Shown here piece by piece: positions 45,343 to 54,311 of a stretch of 64,000 nt of DNA. Made by a program: the position numbers and the translations under genes. How positions within the stretch are numbered: the stretch's first letter is position 1; each line of letters begins with the position of its first letter. The notes beneath the pieces were generated by a model. That model made no database searches. It saw only the letters and a list, made by a program, of their open reading frames with translations, and was not told where the DNA came from. Source of the DNA: Microbulbifer elongatus (GTDB lineage: Bacteria; Pseudomonadota; Gammaproteobacteria; Pseudomonadales; Cellvibrionaceae); contig NZ_CP088953.1 of assembly GCF_021165935.1 (NCBI RefSeq), positions 1,054,001 to 1,118,000 on the forward strand, read 5' to 3'.

Positions 45343-47346
45343 TCAGTCTTCGGTGGTTGCAGCGCTGAAGTCGATCAGCAGGCTGCCGCCGTCCACCAGT
45401 TCTCCAGCGGCGCAGAAGAATTGATTGACGGTGCCGTCCGCCGGCGCGCGCAGTGTGTGCTCCATCTTCATCGCTTCCATGACCAGCAGGGGCTGATCCT
45501 TGCTGACGCTTGCACCGGGCTCGGCCAGAAGGGTGACGATAGTGCCGTTCATGGGGGCTTCCAGCCCGTGGGCGGTATCGGCGCTTTCGCCGGTGTCCGG
45601 TGGCAGGATTTTGAAGTCCACCTGTTCGCCACTGACAAACACCGTGCCCTCGTCGTCGTGGGCCACGCTGGAATAATTCACCCGGCGCCCGTCGAGCACC
45701 GCGACATTCTGTCCGTGCAGGGCGGCAATCATTCCGCTCTGGTTGTCCACCGCTGCACTGCATTGCCAGTGCAGTGCATCTTCGCTTCCGGAGAAGCGGA
45801 TTTCGATCTCGCGCCCGTGTACTTCGACTTTTTTGCTGCGCCACAGGGTGAGCCCGTTGCGCCAGTTGTTGCCGCTGTGCCAGGGCGAAAAGGGATCCGC
45901 TTTGGGGGCTGAGCGATGCAGTGCGCGGGCTTCACTGTGAAACAGAAAGGCGGCGATGGCGGCACACTGCTGGGAACGCAGTTGCTGTTCCTGCTGCAGG
46001 ATTTCCTGCTCGTGATCTTCGATAAAGTGCGTATTCACCCGGCCATTGACGAAGGCGGTGTGATTGATGACCCGGCGCAGAAATTCGATATTGTGGCGCA
46101 GTCCGGCAATCTGATATTGCTGCAGGGCGCGGTCCATTTTCGCCAGGGCCTCGCGGCGGTTGCGACCGTGCACGATCAGTTTGGAAATCATCGGGTCGTA
46201 GTGCACGCTGATTTCGTCGCCGGTCTGCACGCCGGTGTCCACGCGCACGGATTTGTCTTCCGCGGGCGGTTGGTGCCGCAGTAACTTACCGGTAGCCGGC
46301 AGGAAGTCGTTGTCCGGATCTTCCGCGTAGATACGCACTTCAAAAGCGTGCCCGATAATACTGAGTTCTTCCTGGGCCAGTGGCAGGGAGTCACCAGCGG
46401 CCACCGACAGCTGCCAGGCGACCAGGTCCTGTCCGGTAATCATTTCCGTGACCGGGTGCTCTACCTGCAGGCGGGTGTTCATTTCCATAAAGTAAAAGGC
46501 GCCGCCGGCATCCAGCAGGAACTCGACGGTGCCGGCGCCCACGTAACCGATGGCATGGGCGGCGCGCAGGGCAGCCTCTCCCATCTGTTTGCGGGTTTCG
46601 GGGGAGAGGCCGGGCGCTGGGGCTTCTTCCACCACTTTCTGGTGGCGTCGCTGGACGGAGCAGTCGCGCTCGAACAGGTAGACACCTTTGCCCTGTTTGT
46701 CGCAGAACACCTGAATTTCCACGTGGCGTGGGTTCACCACGTAGCGTTCGATCAGCATGATGTCGTCATTGAAGGCGTTCTGGGCTTCGCGCTTGGCGGC
46801 ATCCAGTGCTGCATGGAATTCGTCGGGGTTGTCGACCCGGCGCATGCCTTTACCGCCGCCGCCGGCGGCGGCCTTGAGCAGTACGGGGTAGCCGATGCGA
46901 TTGGCGTGGCCTTCGAGAATGCCGGGGTCCTGGTTCTGGCCGTGGTAGCCTGGGACCAGGGGTACATTGGCTTCTTCCATGATCCGTTTGGCGGCGGATT
47001 TGGAGCCCATGGCGTCGATGGCGGCGGCGGGTGGGCCGACAAAGACGATGCCGGCTTCTTCGCAGGCGCGGCAGAAGTGGGCATTCTCGGAGAGGAAGCC
47101 GTAGCCCGGATGAATGGCGTCGGCGCCGGTGCGTTTGGCGGCGGCGAGGACTTTGTCGATGTCCAGGTAGGATTCTTTGGCCGGTGCGGGGCCGAGGTGT
47201 ACGGCTTCGTCGGCCTGCTGGACGTGCAGGGCGTTGGCATCTGCGTCGGAATAAACCGCGACGGTGGCGACGCCGAGGCGACGCGCGGTGCGGATAATAC
47301 GACAGGCAATTTCGCCGCGATTGGCGATCAGCAGTTTGCGAATCAT
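45343..47346 (-). CDS. liuD: Methylcrotonyl-CoA carboxylase, biotin subunit
   Basis: 667 residues from [20 protein letters not shown]. Biotin carboxylase domain 1-450 ([18 protein letters not shown] loop, [40 protein letters not shown]), then a biotin-carboxyl-carrier domain with biotinyl Lys at about 627 in [14 protein letters not shown]. With LiuB it carboxylates 3-methylcrotonyl-CoA. Its dependence on biotin links it to the bio operon only loosely. Confidence 0.95.
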   Translation of the reverse strand: MIRKLLIANRGEIACRIIRTARRLGVATVAVYSDADANALHVQQADEAVHLGPAPAKESYLDIDKVLAAAKRTGADAIHPGYGFLSENAHFCRACEEAGIVFVGPPAAAIDAMGSKSAAKRIMEEANVPLVPGYHGQNQDPGILEGHANRIGYPVLLKAAAGGGGKGMRRVDNPDEFHAALDAAKREAQNAFNDDIMLIERYVVNPRHVEIQVFCDKQGKGVYLFERDCSVQRRHQKVVEEAPAPGLSPETRKQMGEAALRAAHAIGYVGAGTVEFLLDAGGAFYFMEMNTRLQVEHPVTEMITGQDLVAWQLSVAAGDSLPLAQEELSIIGHAFEVRIYAEDPDNDFLPATGKLLRHQPPAEDKSVRVDTGVQTGDEISVHYDPMISKLIVHGRNRREALAKMDRALQQYQIAGLRHNIEFLRRVINHTAFVNGRVNTHFIEDHEQEILQQEQQLRSQQCAAIAAFLFHSEARALHRSAPKADPFSPWHSGNNWRNGLTLWRSKKVEVHGREIEIRFSGSEDALHWQCSAAVDNQSGMIAALHGQNVAVLDGRRVNYSSVAHDDEGTVFVSGEQVDFKILPPDTGESADTAHGLEAPMNGTIVTLLAEPGASVSKDQPLLVMEAMKMEHTLRAPADGTVNQFFCAAGELVDGGSLLIDFSAATTED

Positions 47347-47394
47347 GGCTGGCTCTGTTTTTCCCTGGTTTCTAGGGTGCTCTGATCTATTACG

Positions 47395-47528
47395 GTGGCG
47401 GCCGGTCACCGGGTGTGGGTTTTCAGGACCGGGCTAGGCGCCCCCCTGCGAATACATCCCTGTACGCTTCGTCGGCAACGTCCCTGTTGCCGACGATCCT
47501 GAAAACCCACACCCGGCGCCCGGCCTTC
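47395..47528 (+). repeat. Three-stem intergenic element, copy H
   Basis: 134 bp between liuC and liuD. Arms contain CCGGGTGTGGGTTTTCAGGA and complement. Long form, insert reads GGGCTAGGCGCCCCCC. Hairpins TAC-ATCCCT-GTA and CGTCGGCAAC-GTCCCT-GTTGCCGACG. TAC type. Confidence 0.9.
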
Positions 47529-47574
47529 GATTTGGGCTTTTGTACTTCGTTAGTTCTGGATTCCGGATGCTTTT

Positions 47575-47662
47575 GTCATGCCGGACTCGATCCGGTACCG
47601 GAATGACGAAATTGCAGTGTCACTTTGAGCATCGTCATCCCGGACTTGATCCGGGATCCAGA
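47575..47662. repeat. REP-like palindromes
   Basis: Two units: GTCATGCCGGACTCGATCCG with its partner half (47575-47607) and GTCATCCCGGACTTGATCCG (from 47634). They sit between copy H and the end of liuC. Confidence 0.75.
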
Positions 47663-47671
47663 CTGCGAGGC

Positions 47672-48484
47672 TTAATCCTCGCTCGAATTCATCCAACTGG
47701 GCGCACGCTTCTCCAGAAACGCACTCAACCCTTCCTGTCCTTCCGGCGACACACGGACGGCAGCAATCAACGCACTGGTCTGCCCCTGCAGCTCGTCATT
47801 GACGACTCGGTTGGACATGGACATGGCCAGTTGTTTGGCCATGGTCACAGCGTTGGGGCCGTTGTCGGTAATGCTGTTCACCAGTTTCTGTACCGTCAGG
47901 TCCAGTTCGGCTTCCTGCACGACTTCGGAAACCAAGCCGATTTCTTTCGCGCGTTCTGCGGAGAAGCGCTCGGCAGTCACAAAGTAGCGACGCGCCTGGC
48001 GGGTGCCGATGGCGTTGATGACGTAGGGGCTGATGGTTGCCGGTAGCAGGCCGATTTTGACTTCGCTCAGGCAGAAGCTGGCGCGCTCGGCGGCGACGGC
48101 GATGTCGCAGCAGCTGACCAGACCAACGGCGCCGCCAAACGCAGCGCCCTGCACGCGGGCGATGGTGGGAGCGGGGAAGTTGTCGAGTTTGTGCAGCATG
48201 GCAGCGAGGGTGGCGGCGTCGGTGCGGTTTTGTTCTTCAGTGTAATCCGCCATACGCTTCATCCAGTTCAGGTCGGCGCCGGCGGAGAAGTTTTTGCCGT
48301 TGGAGGCGAGAATCAGTGCACGCACTCCGCCACTGCGGGCGAGGTTGTCGAAGGTTTCGCCCAGCTGGCGAATCAGGTCGTCGTCAACGGCGTTGTGGAT
48401 TTCCGGGCGGTTGAGGGTAACCGTGGCAACGCCTTCGTTGTCGATTTCGCACAGCATTTTTTCGGTCATGGTGTTCTCGCTCAA
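47672..48484 (-). CDS. liuC: Methylglutaconyl-CoA hydratase (enoyl-CoA hydratase family)
   Basis: Crotonase fold. AAGGA lies 6 nt before TTG at 48484 (MSENTMTEK, 270 residues), which I prefer; ATG at 48469 would give 265. NRPEIHNAVDDDLIRQL, ASNGKNFSAGADLNWMKRM (oxyanion hole) and ARVQGAAFGGAVGLVSCCDI (second oxyanion Gly) are present. It hydrates 3-methylglutaconyl-CoA to HMG-CoA. Confidence 0.92.
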   Translation of the reverse strand: MSENTMTEKMLCEIDNEGVATVTLNRPEIHNAVDDDLIRQLGETFDNLARSGGVRALILASNGKNFSAGADLNWMKRMADYTEEQNRTDAATLAAMLHKLDNFPAPTIARVQGAAFGGAVGLVSCCDIAVAAERASFCLSEVKIGLLPATISPYVINAIGTRQARRYFVTAERFSAERAKEIGLVSEVVQEAELDLTVQKLVNSITDNGPNAVTMAKQLAMSMSNRVVNDELQGQTSALIAAVRVSPEGQEGLSAFLEKRAPSWMNSSED

Positions 48485-48520
48485 AATAGTTCCTTGGTTC
48501 TGGGCTTCGGAGCAGGTCCT

Positions 48521-48640
48521 GTGGCGGTCCTGCTAGCGTGGCTACTTTGCGGGACACGCTGTGAATACATCCCTGTACGCTCTGCACCGGCATCCATGCC
48601 GGTGAAGGTCCCGCAAAGTAGCCACGCTACCAGAACCTTC
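48521..48640 (+). repeat. Three-stem intergenic element, copy I
   Basis: 120 bp between liuB and liuC. Its arms (TAGCGTGGCTACTTTGCGGG and complement) share almost nothing with copies A-H. Hairpins TAC-ATCCCT-GTA and CACCGGC-ATCCAT-GCCGGTG. Short form, TAC type. Confidence 0.9.
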
Positions 48641-48669
48641 GCTTGGAGTGATCTACTCCGTTGCGGCAA

Positions 48670-50277
48670 TTACATTCTGAAGACCCCGAACTTCGTCTCC
48701 TCAGGCTCCTTGTACGTCGCTGCGGCGAGGCACAAGCCCAATACCTGGCGGGTATCTTTTGGATCAATGACACCGTCATCCCACAGTCGCGCGGAGGCGT
48801 AATAGGGGTGTCCCTGGTGCTCGTAGTCGTCAATAATCGGCTGCTTGAACTTGGCGATGTCTTCCTCGCTCCAGTTCTCGCCTTTCGCTGCCATCTGATC
48901 TTTCTTTACCTGCGCCAATACACCTGCCGCCTGTTCGCCGCCCATCACCGAAATGCGCGCGTTGGGCCACATAAACAGGAAGTTGGGATCGTAGGCGCGG
49001 CCGCACATGCCGTAGTTGCCGGCACCGAAAGAACCGCCAATCAGAATCGTGATCTTGGGTACCTTCGCGGTAGCCACCGCGGTCACCATCTTGGCGCCGT
49101 GCTTGGCAATGCCGCCGGCTTCGTACTGCTTGCCCACCATAAAACCGGTGATGTTCTGCAGGAATACCAGCGGAATATTGCGCTGGGCACACAACTCAAT
49201 AAAGTGCGCACCTTTCTGGGCGCTCTCGGCAAACAGGATGCCGTTGTTGGCCACAATGCCCACCGGGTAACCGTGAATCCGCGCAAAGCCGGTCACCAGA
49301 GTAGTACCGTACATCGCCTTGAATTCATCAAACTCCGAACCGTCCACAACCCGCGCGATAATCTCGCGCACATCAAACGGCTGACGGGAATCTTTCGGCA
49401 CAATGCCGTAGATTTCTTCCGGTGGATAAATCGGCTCGATCGGCTTCTGTACATCCAGCCCCGGATTTTTCACCCGGTTCAGACGCGCTACGGAATTGCG
49501 CGCAATTTCCAGCGCATGGGTATCGTTATTGGCAAAGTGGTCGGATACCCCGGAAGTCTTACAGTGCACCTCCGCACCACCCAGCTCCTCCGCAGAAACT
49601 TCTTCCCCGGTCGCTGCTTTTACCAGCGGTGGCCCGGCGAGGAAAATCGTCGCCTGCTCCTTCACCATAATGGACTCATCCGCCATCGCCGGCACATAAG
49701 CACCGCCCGCGGTACAGCTACCCATCACCACCGCAATCTGCGGAATATTCTTCGCAGACAGGTTCGCCTGATTAAAGAAGATACGCCCGAAATGCTCGCG
49801 ATCCGGGAACACATCGTCCTGGCGCGGCAGGTTGGCACCACCGGAATCCACCAGGTAAATACAGGGAAGGTTATTCTGCTCTGCAATCGCCTGCGCACGC
49901 AGGTGCTTCTTCACGGTCAGCGGATAATAGGTGCCACCTTTCACCGTCGCATCGTTGGCGACGATCACACAGGGCTGACCGGCAACAGTACCGATACCGG
50001 TCAGAATTCCCGCCGCCGGCACGTCTTCACCATAAACGTCGTAAGCGGCCAGCTGCGAAAACTCCAGAAACGGGCTGCCCGGATCCAGCAGTGCGTCGAT
50101 ACGCTCGCGGGGCAGTAATTTACCGCGCGATACATGCTTCTCCCGCGCCCGCTCACTACCGCCTTTGGCAATGGTTTCCAGCTTTTCCCGCAGGTCATCC
50201 ACGATGCTCTGCATCTGCTCACGGTTTTCTGCAAACGCCGGATCGCGGGAATTAATCTTGGTCTGAATCTGATTCAT
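48670..50277 (-). CDS. liuB: Methylcrotonyl-CoA carboxylase, carboxyltransferase subunit
   Basis: 535 residues, two crotonase-like halves. [60 protein letters not shown] and [20 protein letters not shown] are signatures of MCC beta. Partner of LiuD. Flanked by elements I and J. Confidence 0.96.
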   Translation of the reverse strand: MNQIQTKINSRDPAFAENREQMQSIVDDLREKLETIAKGGSERAREKHVSRGKLLPRERIDALLDPGSPFLEFSQLAAYDVYGEDVPAAGILTGIGTVAGQPCVIVANDATVKGGTYYPLTVKKHLRAQAIAEQNNLPCIYLVDSGGANLPRQDDVFPDREHFGRIFFNQANLSAKNIPQIAVVMGSCTAGGAYVPAMADESIMVKEQATIFLAGPPLVKAATGEEVSAEELGGAEVHCKTSGVSDHFANNDTHALEIARNSVARLNRVKNPGLDVQKPIEPIYPPEEIYGIVPKDSRQPFDVREIIARVVDGSEFDEFKAMYGTTLVTGFARIHGYPVGIVANNGILFAESAQKGAHFIELCAQRNIPLVFLQNITGFMVGKQYEAGGIAKHGAKMVTAVATAKVPKITILIGGSFGAGNYGMCGRAYDPNFLFMWPNARISVMGGEQAAGVLAQVKKDQMAAKGENWSEEDIAKFKQPIIDDYEHQGHPYYASARLWDDGVIDPKDTRQVLGLCLAAATYKEPEETKFGVFRM

Positions 50278-50316
50278 AAAAAATACGAGGCCAATTCGTA
50301 GTCAGAATCTCGATGC

Positions 50317-50436
50317 GAAGGTGCTACCGCTAGTAGGGGTTCGCTGGACCTTCTGCGACAGGGATGTCGCGGAAGAGCCCCCATGGATGGGTTCACGGCG
50401 TGTTCAGCGAACCCCTACGAGCGGTAGCACCGCCAC
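50317..50436 (-). repeat. Three-stem intergenic element, copy J
   Basis: 120 bp between liuA and liuB, same strand as the genes. Arms carry GCTACCGCTCGTAGGGGTTC and a near-complement. Hairpins CCC-ATCCAT-GGG and CTTCCGCGAC-ATCCCT-GTCGCAGAAG (one mismatch). Short form, CCC type. Confidence 0.88.
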
Positions 50437-50453
50437 TGAAATATAAAAAGAAC

Positions 50454-51623
50454 TTAGCGAGTCTCGTTAAACAACTCGCGCCCAATCAGCATGCGGCGGA
50501 TCTCGGAAGTTCCCGCGCCAATCTCATACAGCTTGGCATCACGCAGCAGACGGCCGGTCGCGTACTCATTGATGTAGCCATTGCCACCCAGGGTCTGAAT
50601 GGCCTGCAGCGCCATCTGCGTCGCACGCTCCGCAGTAAACAGGATTACCGCCGCAGAATCCTTGCGCGAATCCTCACCGCGGTCACAAGCCTTGGCTACC
50701 GAATACAGATACGCACGGCTCGCATTCAGATCCGCATACATATCCGCAACCTTGCCCTGCATCAGCTGGAACTCACCGATCGCCTTGCCAAACTGCTTGC
50801 GCTCGTGAATGTACGGAACCACGATATCCATACATGCCTGCATAATCCCCACCGGGCCACCCGACAGAATCGTACGCTCGTAATCCAGACCGCTCATCAG
50901 CACACGCACACCGCCGTTCAGCTGACCCAGAATATTTTCCTCCGGCACCTCACAGTCCTCAAACACCAGCTCACAAGTGTTCGAACCGCGCATCCCCAGC
51001 TTGTCCAGCTTCTGCGCCTGCGAGAAACCTTTGAAACCGCGCTCCACAATAAACGCCGTAATACCCCCGGAACTGATACCCGGCTCCGTACGCGCATAGA
51101 TCACATAAGTGTCCGCATCCGGACCATTGGTGATCCACATCTTGTTGCCGTTCAGAACAAAACGGTCACCCTTCTTCTCCGCCTTCAACTGCAGGCTCAC
51201 CACATCGGAGCCCGAGTTTGGCTCACTCATCGCCAGCGCACCGATATGCTCACCGGAACACAGCTTTGGCAGATACTTCGCCTTCTGCTCCGGCGTACCG
51301 TTCTTGCGAATCTGGTTTACACACAGGTTGGAGTGGGCGCCGTAGGACAGGCCGACGGACGCGGACGCGCGGGAAATCTCCTCCATCGCCACCGCATGGG
51401 CCAGATAGCCCATATTGGAACCGCCGTATTCCTCTTCCACCGTCATACCCAGCAGGCCCAGTTCACCGAATTTCTTCCACATATCGGCGGGGAACAGATT
51501 GTCTTCATCGATCTGCGCCGCGCGCGGGGCCAGTTCTGCCTGACAGAACTTGTAGACCATATCCCGCAGCATATCGATGTCTTCACCGAGGTCGAAATTC
51601 AGGGTTGGGTAAGGGGTGTTCAT
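50454..51623 (-). CDS. liuA: Isovaleryl-CoA dehydrogenase
   Basis: 389 residues, acyl-CoA dehydrogenase family. N-terminal helices, FAD-site beta domain ([20 protein letters not shown]), and C-terminal helices with the catalytic Glu in [18 protein letters not shown], the position typical of isovaleryl-CoA dehydrogenases. [20 protein letters not shown] is conserved. First enzyme of the operon, 45 bp after liuR. Confidence 0.95.
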   Translation of the reverse strand: MNTPYPTLNFDLGEDIDMLRDMVYKFCQAELAPRAAQIDEDNLFPADMWKKFGELGLLGMTVEEEYGGSNMGYLAHAVAMEEISRASASVGLSYGAHSNLCVNQIRKNGTPEQKAKYLPKLCSGEHIGALAMSEPNSGSDVVSLQLKAEKKGDRFVLNGNKMWITNGPDADTYVIYARTEPGISSGGITAFIVERGFKGFSQAQKLDKLGMRGSNTCELVFEDCEVPEENILGQLNGGVRVLMSGLDYERTILSGGPVGIMQACMDIVVPYIHERKQFGKAIGEFQLMQGKVADMYADLNASRAYLYSVAKACDRGEDSRKDSAAVILFTAERATQMALQAIQTLGGNGYINEYATGRLLRDAKLYEIGAGTSEIRRMLIGRELFNETR

Positions 51624-51668
51624 GGGCTGCTCCGCAGTGAATCAGTCAGAGTATTGTTTGAGTAAGTG

Positions 51669-52061
51669 TCAGTTGTTGTGTTCTTTCAGCGCCGCCTGGG
51701 TGCGGGCTGCCGCCTCGTCCAGCTGCGCGAGCATCTTCTCGATATCCCGCTGCTGCTCGCGCAGCTGCTGGCGCTTGGCGTCGATGCGGTCGAGGAGGCG
51801 ATTGAGCTGCTCCACATTGCCGTGGGTCGGGTCGTACATGTCGATGATTTCCCGGCTCTCATCCAGCGAGAAGCCCAGGCGCTTGCCGCGCAGAATCAGC
51901 TTCAGCCGCACCCGATCCTCTGGCGTGTACACCCGCGTCTGGCCGCGCCGCTCCGGGCTGATCAGCCCCTTGTCTTCATAGAAACGGATGGTGCGGGTGG
52001 TAATCCCGAACTCCTGGGCCAGCTCGGAGATGCTGTAGCTATTGGCGGTAGTAGTGCTCAT
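51669..52061 (-). CDS. liuR: MerR-family regulator LiuR
   Basis: 130 residues. MerR helix-turn-helix at the N-terminus (YSISELAQEFGITTRTIRFY, EDKGLISPERRGQTRVY), then a coiled coil (NVEQLNRLLDRIDAKRQQLR). No Cys metal site, consistent with the LiuR branch that controls branched-chain amino-acid breakdown. It heads liuRABCDE and has a palindromic operator just upstream. Confidence 0.93.
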   Translation of the reverse strand: MSTTTANSYSISELAQEFGITTRTIRFYEDKGLISPERRGQTRVYTPEDRVRLKLILRGKRLGFSLDESREIIDMYDPTHGNVEQLNRLLDRIDAKRQQLREQQRDIEKMLAQLDEAAARTQAALKEHNN

Positions 52062-52095
52062 ATCGGGTGATTCCTCAGATCTGCCCGAAGTCTAG

Positions 52096-52123
52096 TTGAC
52101 GTTTACGTTAACGTAAATGTCAA
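52096..52123. promoter_or_regulatory. LiuR operator
   Basis: TTGACGTTTACGTTAACGTA continues to GTCAA: a 28-bp palindrome with one mismatched pair, 35 bp before liuR. It matches the ACGTTAACGT-type site known for LiuR and overlaps a possible -35 box (TTGACG). Confidence 0.85.
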
Positions 52124-52288
52124 TCTGGGCCAAATTGTGACTGAAGCTCTCTCATTGGTTTCATTCGTGCGGGGTCCCCGCCGGCGGAAGCGGCGGAAAT
52201 TTTATGTAAGGTTTTGGCGCCTCTGGGTACAGTAACTGGCACTACCCGCCTCAGGCGGCCCCAAAGATATGGAAAGAAGAACCACAAA

Positions 52289-52786
52289 TTGGACGCGCGC
52301 GAACAACTATTCCAGCAACTGATCGAGGATTGCGGCGGCGGCATTGCCCGCCTCGCGGGCAGTTACGTGCGCAATCAGGCCGAGCGAGAAGACCTGGTGC
52401 AGGAGATCTGGCTGGCCATCTGGCGGGCGCTACCCGGGTTCCGGGGGGATTCGAGTCTGCGCACCTTCGTCTATCGCATCGCCCACAACCGCAGCGTCAC
52501 CCAATTGGCCCGTCGCCGCGACGGTGAGGATAGTGACGTGCTGGAAACGGTCGCCGATGAGCGCCCGGGGCCCGAGGCGCAATTGGAGCGGAGCCGCGAT
52601 GCGGAGCGACTGATGCACGCGGTGTCTCAGCTGCCACTGGGGATGAGACAGGTGCTCACACTGCGCTTTGAAGGTTTGAGCTACAGCGACATCTCTGAGG
52701 TGCTGGGGATCAGTGAATCTAATGTGGCGGTGCGGCTCAACCGCGCTCGCGATCGCCTGAATACAAAATTGAGTGAAACGGTGTGA
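52289..52786 (+). CDS. ECF-type RNA polymerase sigma factor
   Basis: About 165 residues if translation begins at TTG 52289 (GGAAAGAAG lies upstream); an ATG at 52214 in frame would give 190 residues but adds a basic tail unlike sigma factors. Region 2: EDLVQEIWLAIWRALPGFRG and RTFVYRIAHNRSVTQLARR. Region 4: LPLGMRQVLTLRFEGLSYSD then VLGISESNVAVRLNRAR. Signal unknown. Its stop overlaps the next start (GTGA). Confidence 0.85.
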   Translation: MDAREQLFQQLIEDCGGGIARLAGSYVRNQAEREDLVQEIWLAIWRALPGFRGDSSLRTFVYRIAHNRSVTQLARRRDGEDSDVLETVADERPGPEAQLERSRDAERLMHAVSQLPLGMRQVLTLRFEGLSYSDISEVLGISESNVAVRLNRARDRLNTKLSETV

Positions 52787-53433
52787 ATCAATCCATGAGT
52801 GAGCAAGAGAGTGGTAAGCCGGCAATTGATCAAGGCGCCGACGATGGCTTACAGGAACTGGCCAATCTTTGGCAGCAGGCCCCGGTTGCGGTACCCGTGC
52901 CCGAGGCCATTCGCGTGCAGGTCCGCCGGCAGGAGCGGCGCATGCGTTTGTATGCCTGGCTCGAATGGATTGCGTCGATCGTGATTGGGGTTGGTGGGGT
53001 TTACCTGATGCTCAATAGTGAAGTCGGCGACGCTCCCTGGCGGGCGCTGCTGGTAGTGTTGCTTTTGGCGTGGGCAATGGCCTTCTCTGTTTCCAATCGC
53101 CGCGGTATATGGGAGCCACTGGAAGAATCGGTGCGCGGCTATCTGGATTTGGCGCGACTGCGCCTTGTACGCAAGCGCCGTATGTTGCGCTTTGCCTGGC
53201 TGTTTTTTATTGCCGAGCTGGGGATATTCGCGGTTTGGCAGTGGTTGTCGGGCTTTGGTTGGCTGGAGCCCATTTTTGTGGGTGATGGACACTTTGCCCT
53301 CAACTGGATTGCCGTGTTTGCGCTGGCCATGGGCGCCTGGAGTCTCTGGTACTCGCGTCGCATAAAAAGCAGTGAGCAGCAGATTGCGGAATGGCAGCAG
53401 GAAAATATCGCAGCGACTGAAAATAAATTGTAA
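52783..53433 (+). CDS. Membrane protein coupled to the sigma factor
   Basis: 216 residues from GTG overlapping the sigma stop. An N-terminal soluble part (about 1-55: LQELANLWQQAPVAVPVPEA) is followed by four hydrophobic segments: WIASIVIGVGGVYLMLNS, WRALLVVLLLAWAMAFSV, FAWLFFIAELGIFAVWQW and NWIAVFALAMGAWSLWYS. The coupling suggests an anti-sigma role, but the zinc anti-sigma motif (HxxxCxxC) is absent. Confidence 0.65.
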   Translation: MNQSMSEQESGKPAIDQGADDGLQELANLWQQAPVAVPVPEAIRVQVRRQERRMRLYAWLEWIASIVIGVGGVYLMLNSEVGDAPWRALLVVLLLAWAMAFSVSNRRGIWEPLEESVRGYLDLARLRLVRKRRMLRFAWLFFIAELGIFAVWQWLSGFGWLEPIFVGDGHFALNWIAVFALAMGAWSLWYSRRIKSSEQQIAEWQQENIAATENKL

Positions 53434-53514
53434 GTAAACCGGTGCTAGCAGTACTACAAAAGGTATCGATCGATCAGCGAATAACGAACTTCAATCATTA
53501 AAGAGATATTAATC

Positions 53515-53817
53515 ATGTTGTCGAACCTTGAACAAAAATTTTCCGGTTTTCTCGAGCTTCTTGCGCAGATGGATCCGCTCCAGACTGTTGGATTCGTCAT
53601 CTTCTTTTTCGCAATCTGGTTTTTACCCAGCCTTCTCGCGATCTTTTTCAATCGTGGGCATCTGGGGAAGATCTTTCTCGCGAATATCCCGGCGGGACTG
53701 TCCTGGATTGCCTGGGTGGCACTGCTTGCATGGGCGGCAACCGGCAAGATGAACGGGAAGCTCGCGGCGAAGTATGGAAAAGGAGCTTCCAGGGAGGTCG
53801 CAACAGCCGAGGGGTAA
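53515..53817 (+). CDS. Superinfection-immunity-like membrane protein
   Basis: 100 residues. TVGFVIFFFAIWFLPSLLAI then FFNRGHLGKIFLANIPAGLS and WIAWVALLAWAATGK: the FLPxxxAxxRxHxxxxxIFxxN layout and trailing WxxAL of the superinfection immunity (Imm-like T4) family. In phage T4 such a protein blocks DNA entry; chromosomal members have unknown roles. No phage genes adjoin. Confidence 0.7.
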   Translation: MLSNLEQKFSGFLELLAQMDPLQTVGFVIFFFAIWFLPSLLAIFFNRGHLGKIFLANIPAGLSWIAWVALLAWAATGKMNGKLAAKYGKGASREVATAEG

Positions 53818-53914
53818 ATTAGAAGAGCTGCGCGCCACAGATCGCCGTCAGGTGGCGCGATTCGCATTTGTGTGCCATATCTTTTGATTACCCCGGTGCA
53901 AAAGGAGGTCAAAG

Positions 53915-54256
53915 GTGAAAAAGTCTGGCAGCCAGTCCCACAAGCACAATGCCAACTGCGGGCACACTGCGATCAAACACGGCGATCATGTCGATTATCT
54001 GCAGGACGGTCACCTGCACCACCCGGATGGGGGCAGCAACAGTGAGCATGTATTGGAGGTGAATGCCACCAACCCAGATGCGTGCAAGCCGATGAACCCC
54101 GCTTGCGATCCCGATCACACCCATGGCCCTAACTGCGGGCATGAAATGGTGCCCCATGGGGATCATTTCGATTACCTGGTAGATGGTCGTCTGCACCATG
54201 TGCACGGAGATCACTGTGACGACCACGGCCCTGTGGAAGTCGTGAAAGGGCATTGA
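53915..54256 (+). CDS. His-rich repeat protein, likely metal-binding
   Basis: 113 residues, no signal peptide. It contains two copies of a unit: NCGHTAIKHGDHVDYLQDGH then LHHP, and NCGHEMVPHGDHFDYLVDGR then LHHV, ending HGDHCDDHG. Cys-His clusters in each unit (NCGH, HGDH, LHH) would suit Zn or Ni. A cytosolic metal store or chaperone is the simplest reading; unproven. AAAAGGAGG just before the start is a strong ribosome site, implying good expression. Confidence 0.65.
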   Translation: MKKSGSQSHKHNANCGHTAIKHGDHVDYLQDGHLHHPDGGSNSEHVLEVNATNPDACKPMNPACDPDHTHGPNCGHEMVPHGDHFDYLVDGRLHHVHGDHCDDHGPVEVVKGH

Positions 54257-54263
54257 CTGAATT

Positions 54264-54285
54264 CTGGCGGAGGCATCTCCGCCAG
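54264..54285. other. Hairpin between His-rich gene and hutH
   Basis: CTGGCGGA-GGCATC-TCCGCCAG, 8-bp stem. Lacks a T-tract on either side, so its role in the convergent gap is unclear. Confidence 0.4.
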
Positions 54286-54311
54286 AAGGTCGGCCTGGAG
54301 AAAAAACCCGA

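Noticed and set aside
45329..45844. Long N-terminal extension of the HMG-CoA lyase
   Set aside because: Out-of-frame reading of the liuD 3' end; a ribosome site and homology place the start at 45328.
54264..54285. Hairpin as terminator for hutH
   Set aside because: Stable stem, but no T-run on the proper side for either gene.
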